A stretch of 64,000 nucleotides of DNA from Acinetobacter portensis (GTDB lineage: Bacteria; Pseudomonadota; Gammaproteobacteria; Pseudomonadales; Moraxellaceae). The stretch spans positions 1,426,001 through 1,490,000 of the forward strand of contig NZ_CP096120.1 of the NCBI RefSeq assembly GCF_023158935.1, written 5' to 3'. A program made the position numbers and the translations under genes. The notes below the pieces were generated by a model. It was not told the DNA's origin. It saw only the letters and a program-made list of their open reading frames with translations, and searched no databases. Of this stretch, positions 8,767-17,631 are shown in pieces. Every line of letters starts with the position of its first letter. The stretch's first letter is position 1.

Positions 8767-9516
8767 TTACAAATGAATTAGCTCATTTCTTGTTTCAAAA
8801 TCACGAATATCAAGCTCATGTATTTCCCCGCGCCAAATCCATTTCAGCTTAGACTCTAAAAATACATCGCCCTCAAACCAAACAAATAAGCCTTCCATCA
8901 TTTTCGGCCAATCTTCTTTGGTTACTACAGAACGCCCAGATATTACCGCCAAAATTGCAGCTAAAATTGTGTCATGACTCACAGCCAAACTTAATCCATT
9001 TCTTTGTTCAGGATGCGTATTGTAAATAAGCTCCAAGACATCTACCGCACCATTAATTGGCTTTTTCATTCCCGGTAAAGCATTATTCACAAAGCTATTA
9101 ATAAAGCCCAATGCACCTTGCTCTTTAAAATATGGCCCTGCTTGCTTAATATCTAAAACAAAGCTTCCCGGTTCTACCAATAAACCTTGTTCTATAATTT
9201 CAATATGATGTGTATGTGATATTTGACCCGTATCATCTGCGCCTTGAATCATTAATGCAGCAGTATCAATGCAACGCTGAATTGGGCTAGAAATACAATG
9301 CTGAATTGATCGATCCGTATTATCTATTAAATAACTGCCCCAAGCTTCAGCTAAGTCCCGCCCCTGATTGGTCAATTGCAGGTCGTATCCTGCCAAGCCT
9401 TTACCAGCAGCTTCTTCTCGAATTGAATGACGTGTAAACAAAGTTACAGGCACATTGGTATCGGGCAACAAATCAATTGCCCTTAACATGCTTGTCGGAA
9501 GAAGATCTAATGCCAT
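8767..9516 (-). CDS. Histidine phosphatase superfamily protein
   Basis: This is a 249-residue protein. The phosphoacceptor motif of the family (RHG-like) appears as TRHSIRE at about residues 28-34, a second catalytic Arg lies in SSPIQRCIDTA, and the second His appears in AVSHDTILAAI. The replacement of Gly by Ser after the catalytic His, and the long insertion before SHDT, place it closer to the acid-phosphatase branch (branch 2 or a divergent group) than to phosphoglycerate mutase. Substrate is unknown. It lies 51 bases downstream of cysQ on the same strand. Confidence 0.8.
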   Translation of the reverse strand: MALDLLPTSMLRAIDLLPDTNVPVTLFTRHSIREEAAGKGLAGYDLQLTNQGRDLAEAWGSYLIDNTDRSIQHCISSPIQRCIDTAALMIQGADDTGQISHTHHIEIIEQGLLVEPGSFVLDIKQAGPYFKEQGALGFINSFVNNALPGMKKPINGAVDVLELIYNTHPEQRNGLSLAVSHDTILAAILAVISGRSVVTKEDWPKMMEGLFVWFEGDVFLESKLKWIWRGEIHELDIRDFETRNELIHL

Positions 9517-9567
9517 AATAAAAACATTGCAAATATTTACTCCACTATAGCATGAAGGAATATTTGC

Positions 9568-10419
9568 TCAATGCTTACTAGCCATAAGTTCTAGTGCTTG
9601 AAGTGCTAGATTTTTCATATATTCATTCTTATATGCAATAAACCCACCATTTAACAATGTATCTCTTTGATTATATAGAAATGATTTTCCTTGAAGATTA
9701 ACCAATCCACCACCAATACGCTCAAGCAAACACTGCCCCGCACTCGTATCCCATTCACAGGTAGGATGAAATCTTGGGTAAATATTAACTTTATCTTCAA
9801 GTATCATGCAAAACTTATAAGCACTTCCTGCTTTAAATTCCGAATACTCGGTTAACTCAGACATTGCTTGTAAATATTGCTCATATTTTGGCTTTTTTTG
9901 ACTACTTTGACTTAAGCCAATTTTAATTTTCGAGTCATCATCACTCTTTGAATAAATTGACCATTGGTGAGTTTCTATTTCGTATTTAAGTGGCAAACCT
10001 TCTTCAGGCGCAATATACAAAATATCTCCACAAGGAATCGCAAGTACCGCAAAAGTCGTGTGTTCACCTTCAATCAAACTTAAATTAATGGTGAATTCAG
10101 GACGTTTATGTAAAAACTCCTTCGTACCATCTAGCGGATCTAACATCCAAAACTTTTGCCAATTTTGTCGTGTTAAATGATCACCTTCTTCCGAAAGCAA
10201 AGGCAAAGTTGATATTTCAGCCAATGCAGATGTCAAAAAACTGTTCACACGATAATCTGCCTGTGTTACAGGGGATTCATCTTGTTTTTTCTCTATATTA
10301 AAAGCCAAACCAGCACAATATTGTTGATATTCTTCTCGCAAAATTTCACACGCTTGTGTCAGAATGGGAACAAGCTGCAAAGTCAAACTGTCTTGCGGTG
10401 CTGTTGTAGGCTTAAACAT
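9568..10419 (-). CDS. cysQ: 3'(2'),5'-bisphosphate nucleotidase CysQ
   Basis: This 283-residue member of the inositol monophosphatase family carries the metal site motif DPLDGTKEF with the preceding LLSEEGD, and the second motif WDTSAGQCLLERIGG. CysQ removes phosphate from PAP, a by-product of sulfate assimilation that poisons other enzymes. AAAGG lies 7 bases before the ATG on the minus strand. Its start is only 15 bases from the start of the divergent HAD gene, so its promoter must lie within that neighbour's coding sequence. Confidence 0.92.
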   Translation of the reverse strand: MFKPTTAPQDSLTLQLVPILTQACEILREEYQQYCAGLAFNIEKKQDESPVTQADYRVNSFLTSALAEISTLPLLSEEGDHLTRQNWQKFWMLDPLDGTKEFLHKRPEFTINLSLIEGEHTTFAVLAIPCGDILYIAPEEGLPLKYEIETHQWSIYSKSDDDSKIKIGLSQSSQKKPKYEQYLQAMSELTEYSEFKAGSAYKFCMILEDKVNIYPRFHPTCEWDTSAGQCLLERIGGGLVNLQGKSFLYNQRDTLLNGGFIAYKNEYMKNLALQALELMASKH

Positions 10420-10434
10420 AGATTACCTTTAAAT

Positions 10435-11121
10435 ATGTCAAATCACTCTAAAAAACCAACAATCATTTTCGACATGGACGGAACTTTACTCGACCTTGCT
10501 TATGATGATTTTATTTGGAATCACCTATTACCTATTCGTTATGCAGAAACGCATCAATGCACAATAGAACAAAGTAAAAATACGCTTTATGATTTTTACC
10601 AAGAACATAATCATACGCTAAATTGGTACTCTTCACGCTTTTGGACAGCAAAAGTTGGTGTGGATGTTTTAGCTATGCAAATAGAATATAAAGATAAAGT
10701 CAAAAAACGTGAAGGCTGTTTAGAACTTCTCAATTATTTAAAAGATAATGATTATCCTATTTGGTTAGCCACCAATGCCGATGCAGCAGGCTTAAAATTT
10801 AAATTAGAAAAAACACATCTCGCAAAATATTTTGATGTAATTGTAAGCTCTGAAACCATTGGTCACGCCAAAGAATTTATCCAGTTTTGGGAAATACTAG
10901 CTAAACAGCATCCATTTGACGCTGAAACAAGTTATTTTATAGATGACACTGAAAAAGTGCTAAGTGGTGCAAAAAAATTCGGTATTAAAAATTTATTTAG
11001 CATTGCACAACCATCTTCCGATAATGCACCACGCACGGAATTTGCATATCCTATGTTAAATAATTTAACTGACTTAATTGAACACTTAGAACAAGCCGAG
11101 GAACGTGAAAAATATGCGTAA
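10435..11121 (+). CDS. yrfG: HAD-family 5'-nucleotidase, YrfG-like
   Basis: About 228 residues from ATG 10435; the frame is open further upstream but that region is the antisense of cysQ. The HAD motif I is IIFDMDGTLLDL, motif II is WLATNAD, and motif III/IV is FIDDTEKVLSGA. It aligns by eye with E. coli YrfG (GMP/IMP nucleotidase) including HTLNWY. The 3' end overlaps the first codons of hslR by 8 bases, the same gene pair order (yrfG-hslR) seen in E. coli, which strengthens both calls. Confidence 0.9.
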   Translation: MSNHSKKPTIIFDMDGTLLDLAYDDFIWNHLLPIRYAETHQCTIEQSKNTLYDFYQEHNHTLNWYSSRFWTAKVGVDVLAMQIEYKDKVKKREGCLELLNYLKDNDYPIWLATNADAAGLKFKLEKTHLAKYFDVIVSSETIGHAKEFIQFWEILAKQHPFDAETSYFIDDTEKVLSGAKKFGIKNLFSIAQPSSDNAPRTEFAYPMLNNLTDLIEHLEQAEEREKYA

Positions 11122-11554
11122 ATCGAATCTAGCACCAGATGCTGTCGGCATGCGTGTTGATAAATGGCTTTGGGCTGCTCGTTTCTTTAAAACACGCTCT
11201 ATTGCTAAACACGCAATTGAAGGTGGTAAAGTCCACCAAAATGGTGAGCGCGTAAAAGTATCTCGTGAAATTCGTGTTGGAATGGAACTCACCATTCAGC
11301 AAGGAATAGAAAAAAAATCTGTAATTGTAAAAGCACTTTCTGATGTTCGTGGCCCTGCACCAGTTGCACAATTACTTTATGAAGAAACAGAAGTAAGTAT
11401 TGCACGTAGAGATTTGATTAACACCCAAAGAAAGATGCATAATCTAGCTCGACCTGATCACCGACCAAGTAAAAAAGACCGTAGGGATATCAGCAAGTTC
11501 AAACAAGAAAATGATCAACAATTCGACCAATCTTGGTCTTATCATGATGATTGA
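11114..11554 (+). CDS. hslR: S4-domain RNA-binding heat shock protein Hsp15
   Basis: This is a 146-residue basic protein beginning with an S4 RNA-binding domain (MRVDKWLWAARFFKTRS at about residues 14-30) and a Lys/Arg-rich tail. In E. coli Hsp15 binds free 50S subunits carrying a stalled peptidyl-tRNA and helps recycle them. I chose ATG 11114 because GAGGAA at 11098-11103 has suitable spacing to it, while the upstream GTG at 11105 would sit on that site. It overlaps the end of yrfG, implying translational coupling. Confidence 0.93.
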   Translation: MRKSNLAPDAVGMRVDKWLWAARFFKTRSIAKHAIEGGKVHQNGERVKVSREIRVGMELTIQQGIEKKSVIVKALSDVRGPAPVAQLLYEETEVSIARRDLINTQRKMHNLARPDHRPSKKDRRDISKFKQENDQQFDQSWSYHDD

Positions 11555-11562
11555 TAGATGCG

Positions 11563-11588
11563 TCATATTGTGTCGTACACAGTATGAT
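11563..11588 (+). promoter_or_regulatory. Palindrome overlapping the likely recA promoter -10
   Basis: TCATATTGTGT (11563-11573) and ACACAGTATGA (11577-11587) form an inverted repeat with 10 of 11 matching positions around CGT. The right arm overlaps TATGAT at 11583-11588, a 5 of 6 match to a -10 element; no good -35 is visible, which fits an activated or repressed promoter. It lies 9 bases after the hslR stop and about 110 bases before recA. Whether it acts as a protein operator, an RNA hairpin or an hslR terminator (it has no real T run) is not settled. Confidence 0.5.
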
Positions 11589-11613
11589 TTCAATAGAACA
11601 TAAGTAAACTTTC

Positions 11614-11680
11614 TGTCACTATAGTCAGGTGGAAATCGATTTAATGAAATACATCCACTTGAGTATATTGTTTAGTGACA
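11614..11680 (+). promoter_or_regulatory. Structured recA 5' leader
   Basis: TGTCACTA (11614-11621) pairs with TAGTGACA (11673-11680), and inside it CAGGTGGA (11626-11633) pairs with TCCACTTG (11654-11661) with one G-U pair. The nested stem ends 7 bases before the recA ribosome-binding site (GAGG, 11688-11691). I recall published work on a long recA 5' untranslated region in A. baumannii that modulates recA output; whether this fold is the same element is inference. Confidence 0.5.
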
Positions 11681-11698
11681 TCGTATTGAGGTTATAAG

Positions 11699-12739
11699 AT
11701 GGATGAGAATAAAGGTAAAGCGCTGAATGCTGCACTTAGCCAAATTGAAAAACAATTTGGTAAGAACACAATTATGCGTTTGGGTGATAATGCTGTACAA
11801 GCTGTAGAAGCAATCTCAACAGGTTCTTTGACTCTTGATATCGCACTTGGTATTGGCGGCTTACCTAAAGGTCGTATCGTAGAAATCTACGGTCCAGAAT
11901 CTTCAGGTAAAACAACAATGACATTACAAGCGATTGCTGAATGTCAAAAAGCTGGTGGTACATGTGCTTTCATCGATGCAGAACATGCACTTGATCCGCA
12001 ATATGCACGTAAACTTGGCGTAGATATCGACAATTTACTTGTTTCTCAACCAGATAACGGTGAACAAGCGCTTGAAATTGCAGATATGCTTGTTCGCTCT
12101 GGCGCAATCGACATGATCGTTGTCGATTCTGTAGCTGCACTTACTCCTCGTGCGGAAATTGAAGGCGAAATGGGCGACTCTCACATGGGTCTACAAGCGC
12201 GTTTAATGAGCCAAGCGCTACGTAAAATTACAGGTAATGCAAAGCGTTCTAACTGTATGGTGATCTTCATTAACCAAATTCGTATGAAAATTGGTGTAAT
12301 GTTTGGTAGCCCAGAAACAACAACTGGTGGTAACGCACTAAAATTCTATGCTTCTGTACGTCTTGATATCCGTCGTGTTGGTCAAGTAAAAGAAGGTGAT
12401 GAAATTGTTGGTTCTGAAACAAAAGTTAAAGTTGTTAAGAACAAAATGGCTCCTCCTTTCCGTGAAGCATTATTCCAAATTCTTTATGGTAAAGGCGTAA
12501 ACCATCTTGGTGAACTTATCGACCTTGCTGTTCAACAAGAAATTGTTCAAAAAGCAGGTGCTTGGTATTCATATCAAGGCGACAAAATTGGTCAAGGTAA
12601 AAACAACACTATTCGCTACTTAGAAGAACATAAAGAATTAGCCGCAACAATTGAAAAATTAGTTCGCGATCAACTTCTTACACTAGGTACTGTTGTAGAA
12701 GATACAGATGAGCAAGAACCTGATCTTTTAGATGCTTAA
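11699..12739 (+). CDS. recA: Recombinase RecA
   Basis: This is a 346-residue RecA with Walker [10 protein letters not shown] (about residues 65-73), the catalytic EAE-type region around [13 protein letters not shown], loop L1 [14 protein letters not shown] and loop L2 [18 protein letters not shown] (both in part). RecA drives homologous recombination and strand exchange, and in many bacteria triggers LexA cleavage; Acinetobacter is known to lack LexA. GAGG lies 7 bases before ATG 11699. Transcription ends at a GC-rich terminator at 12776-12794, and recX follows after it. Confidence 0.99.
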   Translation: MDENKGKALNAALSQIEKQFGKNTIMRLGDNAVQAVEAISTGSLTLDIALGIGGLPKGRIVEIYGPESSGKTTMTLQAIAECQKAGGTCAFIDAEHALDPQYARKLGVDIDNLLVSQPDNGEQALEIADMLVRSGAIDMIVVDSVAALTPRAEIEGEMGDSHMGLQARLMSQALRKITGNAKRSNCMVIFINQIRMKIGVMFGSPETTTGGNALKFYASVRLDIRRVGQVKEGDEIVGSETKVKVVKNKMAPPFREALFQILYGKGVNHLGELIDLAVQQEIVQKAGAWYSYQGDKIGQGKNNTIRYLEEHKELAATIEKLVRDQLLTLGTVVEDTDEQEPDLLDA

Positions 12740-12775
12740 TTCAGCATTTATATCATTTTAAGAATCAATACAGAG

Positions 12776-12794
12776 CGCCCTTCGGGGCGTTTTG
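12776..12794 (+). terminator. Intrinsic terminator of recA
   Basis: CGCCC (12776-12780), tetraloop TTCG, GGGCG (12785-12789) and TTTT form a compact GC-rich hairpin 36 bases after recA. Partial read-through could feed recX, which lies 48 bases further on. Confidence 0.9.
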
Positions 12795-12841
12795 TTATTA
12801 TGTTTATATAACTTTTAGCAATGTATTCAACTGGGAAAATC

Positions 12842-13456
12842 ATGTCAGACGCAAAGTTTAACAAACTGCTCGATTATGAAACCTTAAAACAGCAATTTGG
12901 TGATGATGAAGATAAAGCTCAAACATCATCTACAACTTCTGCTTTGGTTTTTAATCCTGAAGAGCGTCTTTTTGACCACTCCACTCAAGAAACTAAAAAA
13001 CCAGGCTTAACAGGCTCTCGCTTGCGTTCTTATGCATTTGCTGTACTTACCCGTAAAGAATACTCGAAAGCTGAACTCATCGAGAAACTAGCGCTATATG
13101 CAGACAATAGAGATGAAGTTCTAAAACTTGTAGATGAGCTATCTAAAGAAAACTACCAAAGCGACCAGCGTGTTGCTGAAATTATGCTTTCAAGCCAAAA
13201 GCGTAAAGGCAAAGGTCCCAATCAAATTAAAATGAAGCTTAAAAATAAAAAAATTGATGCTTCGCTAATTGCAGATGAATTAAAAGAAACAAATTGGGTT
13301 CAACAAGCATACGAACTAAAAGTTAAAAAATACGGAACAGACGTAAGTAAAGATCCAAAAATCAAAGCCAAGCAAATACGATTTTTGATGTATCGAGGGT
13401 TTGAAATGGATGCAATTATTAAAGCAATTAGCAGAAAGCCAAATGATTTTGAATAA
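12842..13456 (+). CDS. recX: Regulatory protein RecX
   Basis: About 204 residues from ATG 12842, which has GGGAAAA just upstream; the frame also contains an ATG at 12821 that is less likely. The RecX helical repeats begin near LRSYAFAVLTRKEYSKAELIEKL (core: LTRKEYSKAEL), followed by SSQKRKGKGPNQIKMKLKNK and a third repeat ending in FLMYRGFEMDAI. RecX binds within RecA filaments and blocks their extension. The N-terminal 60 residues are an Acinetobacter-type acidic extension not present in E. coli RecX. Its place after recA supports the call. Confidence 0.9.
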   Translation: MSDAKFNKLLDYETLKQQFGDDEDKAQTSSTTSALVFNPEERLFDHSTQETKKPGLTGSRLRSYAFAVLTRKEYSKAELIEKLALYADNRDEVLKLVDELSKENYQSDQRVAEIMLSSQKRKGKGPNQIKMKLKNKKIDASLIADELKETNWVQQAYELKVKKYGTDVSKDPKIKAKQIRFLMYRGFEMDAIIKAISRKPNDFE

Positions 13457-13504
13457 AATAGAACTGAAAGTTTAGATAAATAGAGAAAATTAAATATTTT
13501 TATT

Positions 13505-13632
<128 letters not shown>

Positions 13633-13638
13633 GGACAG

Positions 13639-13666
13639 AGTATAGAGATTTTTAATGAACTTGCAA
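13639..13666 (-). promoter_or_regulatory. Sigma-70 promoter of ffs
   Basis: Reading the minus strand, TTGCAA (plus 13661-13666) and TATACT (plus 13639-13644) are separated by 16 bases and lie just upstream of the SRP RNA. Both hexamers are close to consensus, as expected for a stable RNA gene. Confidence 0.75.
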
Positions 13667-13899
13667 GCATGCAAAGTTAATTTTCAGCAATGATTCATCC
13701 AATTGATTATTAATAAAACAAAATAATTATTTATTCACTTTATCTTCAATATTCTTCGCTAAACTCAATATCGCTTAAATAACGTAACTTTGTAAAAGCA
13801 TATTGCAATTCACTGTACAGACGTTTTAAATATCTCTATCAAATAAATCTTTGGTTATGTGTTTTAACCAATACTGCAATCTAAAATGGACATCATATT

Positions 13900-14707
13900 A
13901 TGCTAAAAAAGCATACTCTATTTACAATAACATTGCTCTGCTCTGCTCCACTTTATGCAATTCCTATTGAATCTCGTGGACTAAGTCAGGATGCTGGAAA
14001 TTATGTAGCAGCAACAGCTCCTGCAATTAATGTATCAAATTCACCTAATGATAATACTGCTACAACGCCAATGAACGTAAATTGGCAACTTATGCAAAAA
14101 GCAGATCGTTTAGAAAATGAGTTACGTAGTTTACGTGGAAAAATGGAAGAACAAGATAACGAAATTGCACAATTAAAACACGATTTACAAAATCGTTATA
14201 CAGATTTAGACCAACGATTAGAACTACTTCAAGAAAAAGTTGATCCGGATTCTGTTACAAAGCCAGAGGAGGATAACCAACAGGATAATCCACCCAGTAC
14301 AAGCTAAGGTAGTTACACCTAATTCCAATAATGTGACAACCTCTAGTGCTGATAAAACTGCGTATACCGTTGCATTAGAAGCCTATAAACAAGGCGGTGC
14401 TAAAAAAGCAATTGCGCCAATGCAGGCATTTGTAAAGACCCACCCAAATAGCATTTATATTAGTAATGCATATTTTTGGTTAGCAGAATTTAATTTAGGG
14501 ATTGATCCTGCAAATTATACTGAAGCTAAAAAGAACTTTGAGATTGTTGCAAACAAATATCCAAACTCATCAAAAGCTTCTAGTGCATTATATCGACTTC
14601 ATAGCATTGCGCTTAATGTTGATAAAAACACAGCTTTAGCGAATAAATACAAAACTCAAATTTTATCTAAGTATCCAAAATCCGAAGAAGCAGGTTTTCT
14701 TAAGTAA
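13900..14707 (+). pseudogene. cpoB: CpoB/YbgF-like periplasmic protein, frameshifted
   Basis: Two overlapping frames together make one CpoB-type protein. The first (13900-14307) has a signal peptide (MLKKHTLFTITLLCSAPLYA), then a coiled coil around DRLENELRSLRGKMEEQ that would form the trimerisation domain. The second (open to 14707, one base out of phase) carries the TPR repeats, from about AYTVALEAYKQGGAKKAI to ILSKYPKSEEAGF. The join falls near 14265-14305, close to CCCACCC-like runs and an AGAGGAGG sequence at 14265-14272. CpoB links the Tol-Pal system to peptidoglycan synthesis by PBP1B. A true indel, an assembly error or recoding are all possible; pseudogene is a provisional label. Confidence 0.7.
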
Positions 14708-14708
14708 T

Positions 14709-14736
14709 AAAAAAGACACCATTTGGTGTCTTTTTT
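14709..14736. terminator. Bidirectional intrinsic terminator
   Basis: A perfect 12-bp stem (14709-14720 with 14725-14736) and 4-base loop is flanked by A and T runs. It ends both the cpoB-like gene (+) and the lpx/bam cluster (-, last gene lpxA). Confidence 0.95.
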
Positions 14737-14753
14737 ATTTTTAAACAAATTTC

Positions 14754-15542
14754 TTAACGAACAATACCACGCTTAGATTGCTCAACAGAATCAATTAAAC
14801 GCTGAACCTCAGGTACGGTTGGTAGAATTTCATTACGAATTTTATCAACAGCTTCTGTTGTGGTTAAACCTGTTTTATAAATCAGTTTAAATGCCTCACG
14901 AAGTCCTTGAATCACTTCCTTCGACCATCCTTTACGACGCATTCCCTCAACATTCATTGCTGATGCATGCGCAGGATTTCCCGAAACCATAACATAAGCA
15001 GGAACATCTTTAAGAATTAATGATGCACCGCCAACCATGCTATAAGAATCGATTTTACAAAACTGATGAATACCAGAGTTACCACCAATTACAACAAAAT
15101 CACCAACATGCACATGTCCTGCAACACCTACATTATTCGCAAAAATATTGTTATTACCCACTACACAATCATGCGCAATGTGAGTATTCACCATAAGTAA
15201 ATTATGGCTACCAACTTTTGTTAGGCTATTATCTTGTACCGTGCCACGATGCAAGCTGCAATGCTCACGAATCGTATTATGATCGCCAATTTCTAGCCAA
15301 GTTTCTTCGCCAGCATATTTTAAATCTTGGCAAACTTCTCCAATACTTGCGAATTGAAAAATTTCATTATTTTTTCCAATACGAGTATATCCACCAACAA
15401 CAACGTGTGAGTGTAGCTTTGTGCCTGAGCCAATGCTAACTTTAGGGCCAATAATACAATATGGTCCTATTTGCACATCTGCTGCAATTTCAGCGGATGG
15501 ATCAATAATAGCCGTTGGGTGAATAAATTCGTTATTACTCAT
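14754..15542 (-). CDS. lpxA: Acyl-ACP:UDP-N-acetylglucosamine O-acyltransferase LpxA
   Basis: This 262-residue protein is built mostly of left-handed beta-helix hexapeptide repeats (for example IDPSAEIAADVQIGPYCIIG) with the catalytic His region VNTHIAHDCVVGNNN, and a helical C-terminal domain. LpxA puts the first hydroxyacyl chain on UDP-GlcNAc, the first step of lipid A synthesis in the cytosol. It is the last gene of the cluster and starts 2 bases after fabZ. lpxB does not follow, unlike in E. coli. The gene is intact; loss of lpxA, lpxC or lpxD is known to abolish LOS in A. baumannii. Confidence 0.98.
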   Translation of the reverse strand: MSNNEFIHPTAIIDPSAEIAADVQIGPYCIIGPKVSIGSGTKLHSHVVVGGYTRIGKNNEIFQFASIGEVCQDLKYAGEETWLEIGDHNTIREHCSLHRGTVQDNSLTKVGSHNLLMVNTHIAHDCVVGNNNIFANNVGVAGHVHVGDFVVIGGNSGIHQFCKIDSYSMVGGASLILKDVPAYVMVSGNPAHASAMNVEGMRRKGWSKEVIQGLREAFKLIYKTGLTTTEAVDKIRNEILPTVPEVQRLIDSVEQSKRGIVR

Positions 15543-15544
15543 GC

Positions 15545-16027
15545 CTACCCTGTTCTTTGGTGTGAAATAATGATTTCTGCAGCTGCAGCAACAATGCCGT
15601 CAACCGAAGCAGTACAATGATACTTGTAAATGCCACGTTTTTGCATTACTAATTCAGATTTTAATACAAGTTGGTCACCTGCAACCACCTGTTTTTTAAA
15701 TCTTACTTTTTCTGCACCAGCAAATAGGAACAAAGAACCTGGTTTTGGCTTCTCGCCATTCATTACAAAGCCTAAAACACCTGAAACTTGTGCGAGCGCT
15801 TCAACAATCAGCACACCTGGCATAATTGGATATTCAGGAAAATGCCCTTGAAAAAACTCTTCATTAATTGTGACATTTTTATAGCCAACAATTGAGTTTT
15901 CAGTAATTTCTGTCACACGATCGACAAGTAAAAAAGGATATCTGTGTGGTAGATATTCACGAATTACATTAATGTTCATTGGTAATGTCGGGATCGTGAA
16001 TGTTGTAGTATTAGACTCTGTCATCAT
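15545..16027 (-). CDS. fabZ: 3-hydroxyacyl-ACP dehydratase FabZ
   Basis: This 160-residue hot-dog-fold enzyme has the FabZ signature [13 protein letters not shown] with the catalytic His, then [26 protein letters not shown] (core: [12 protein letters not shown]), whose Glu completes the dyad. It removes water from 3-hydroxyacyl-ACP in fatty acid elongation and competes with LpxA and LpxD for hydroxyacyl-ACP, which explains the shared cluster. The start has two adjacent Met codons (16027 or 16024). Gaps of two bases on each side indicate tight coupling. Confidence 0.98.
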   Translation of the reverse strand: MMTESNTTTFTIPTLPMNINVIREYLPHRYPFLLVDRVTEITENSIVGYKNVTINEEFFQGHFPEYPIMPGVLIVEALAQVSGVLGFVMNGEKPKPGSLFLFAGAEKVRFKKQVVAGDQLVLKSELVMQKRGIYKYHCTASVDGIVAAAAEIIISHQRTG

Positions 16028-16029
16028 AA

Positions 16030-17103
16030 TTATTTACGCAATTTAAATGTTGATTCAAGGGATTCAATTTGTGATTGCATATGATCAAGTCGTTTGACCA
16101 GTTGGGTCAATGGCACATCTGCTAATTGTTTAAAGCGAACAGCGGCTTTTTTCCAAGCATTTGTTTCCATAAGCGCAGTACCTGAAGAATATGTACCTGC
16201 CTTAGAAATATTATTTGTCACCATTGACATTCCAGTGATTGTCACATTATCGGTTATATTAATGTGACCAACAATACCAACAGCGCCTGCAAGGACACAG
16301 TTTTTGCCAATTGTTGTACTTCCAGCAATACCACATTTTGCAGCAATTGCCGTATTTGCACCAATTTTTACATTGTGAGCAACTTGCACAAGGTTATCAA
16401 TAATCACACCATTTTCTAAAATAGTGTCATCTAAAGCACCCCGATCAATACTACAATTTGATCCAATGCGAACATCATCACCAACAATAACTGAACCTAA
16501 TTGTACAATTCGATGCCATTTTCCTTGATATGGAGCAAAGCCAAAACCTTCTCCACCAACTACCGTATTTGCATGAATACGAACACGATGACCAATTTTA
16601 CATGCACCTGTTAAAGTTACATGAGAATCAATAAAACAATTTTTACCTACTTCAACAAAATCATCAATTTTCACATGAGAATTGATAATTGAGTCATCTC
16701 CAACAACACAATTTTCACCAATCACAACATAATGACCAATATATGCTGTTTCTGAAACAATTGCTGATGGATGAATCTGCGCAGTATTTTCAATACCACG
16801 CTCAATTTGTTTACGCTCAAATACATGCGTAAGTATCGCAAAGGCAAGATATGGGCTATCGACAACTAAGAAATTAGAGTGATATCCCTCAAGCAGGTCT
16901 TTATATTCCTGAGTCACAATAAGTGCCCCAGCTTTAGACTCTTTCGCCTGATTGATGTATTTCTCACCATTTACGAATGCAAGTTGCTTTTCATTGGCCT
17001 TTTCAAGGCTAGCCAAACCCAATAATTCAAGATCGGCTTGCCCAAAAAACTTCGCTTGTACTTGCTTAGCAAGAGCATCTAAGCGATAAAATTGATGATT
17101 CAT
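16030..17103 (-). CDS. lpxD: UDP-3-O-(3-hydroxyacyl)glucosamine N-acyltransferase LpxD
   Basis: 357 residues. An N-terminal uridine-binding domain (to about residue 100) is followed by a long hexapeptide-repeat helix, with the catalytic His in [11 protein letters not shown]...HRIVQLG and [14 protein letters not shown], and a C-terminal helix with coiled-coil character ([16 protein letters not shown]). LpxD adds the second hydroxyacyl chain (N-linked) in lipid A synthesis. It lies between skp and fabZ with 2-3 base gaps, the usual proteobacterial order bamA-skp-lpxD-fabZ-lpxA. Confidence 0.98.
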   Translation of the reverse strand: MNHQFYRLDALAKQVQAKFFGQADLELLGLASLEKANEKQLAFVNGEKYINQAKESKAGALIVTQEYKDLLEGYHSNFLVVDSPYLAFAILTHVFERKQIERGIENTAQIHPSAIVSETAYIGHYVVIGENCVVGDDSIINSHVKIDDFVEVGKNCFIDSHVTLTGACKIGHRVRIHANTVVGGEGFGFAPYQGKWHRIVQLGSVIVGDDVRIGSNCSIDRGALDDTILENGVIIDNLVQVAHNVKIGANTAIAAKCGIAGSTTIGKNCVLAGAVGIVGHINITDNVTITGMSMVTNNISKAGTYSSGTALMETNAWKKAAVRFKQLADVPLTQLVKRLDHMQSQIESLESTFKLRK

Positions 17104-17106
17104 AAA

Positions 17107-17592
17107 TTATTTAATTGCATTAACCTTTTGAATGATTTTATCAGTTAAATCGGCACTTGAATCAGATGCAAGTACTGAATTTTTATTTAAAACCAAATCT
17201 AATTTATTTTCTTTACGTAATTGTTCAGCAGCAGTTTTTACACGAGTTTCAAATGCTGTGTTTGTTGCCTGCATTGTAGTTTGCACTTTAGACTGAACTT
17301 GCTGTTGCAACGTATTAACTTGAGCAGCTTTTGTATCAAAGTCTTTTTTCAGTTTATCAACTTCAGCTTGGCTTTTAGCAGCATTCCCTTTTTGCTGAAT
17401 ACCTGCTAAATCTTTCTGAAGTTGTTCAATTTGGGTTGTTTGTGGCTTAATTGATTGTTGTAAAGCACTTTGCTGTTGCTTTAAATAAGCACTACCTTGA
17501 ACAACTTTATCAATATCAACAATACCGTAATCTGCCGCTTGTACTGCTGTAAAAGCTAAACCAGTAGCCAATGCTAATAATACTTTTTTCAT
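17107..17592 (-). CDS. skp: Periplasmic chaperone Skp/OmpH
   Basis: This 161-residue protein has a signal peptide (MKKVLLALATGLAFTAVQA, cleavage before ADYG), a short beta strand VDIDKVV, then two long Gln/Lys-rich helices that form the tentacles of the trimeric chaperone (about residues 35-135). Skp holds unfolded outer-membrane proteins in the periplasm and hands them to BamA, encoded 39 bases upstream. The sequence is low in complexity (Q, K, A rich), as is usual for this family. Confidence 0.93.
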   Translation of the reverse strand: MKKVLLALATGLAFTAVQAADYGIVDIDKVVQGSAYLKQQQSALQQSIKPQTTQIEQLQKDLAGIQQKGNAAKSQAEVDKLKKDFDTKAAQVNTLQQQVQSKVQTTMQATNTAFETRVKTAAEQLRKENKLDLVLNKNSVLASDSSADLTDKIIQKVNAIK

Positions 17593-17631
17593 TTTATAAA
17601 ATCCTAATTAATATAAGGAGACTAGCCGTAC

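Noticed and set aside
11613..11628. LexA-like box CTGT-N8-TCAG before recA
   Set aside because: It has one mismatch to the SOS box, but Acinetobacter is known to lack LexA, and the bases are better explained by the RNA stem 11614-11680.
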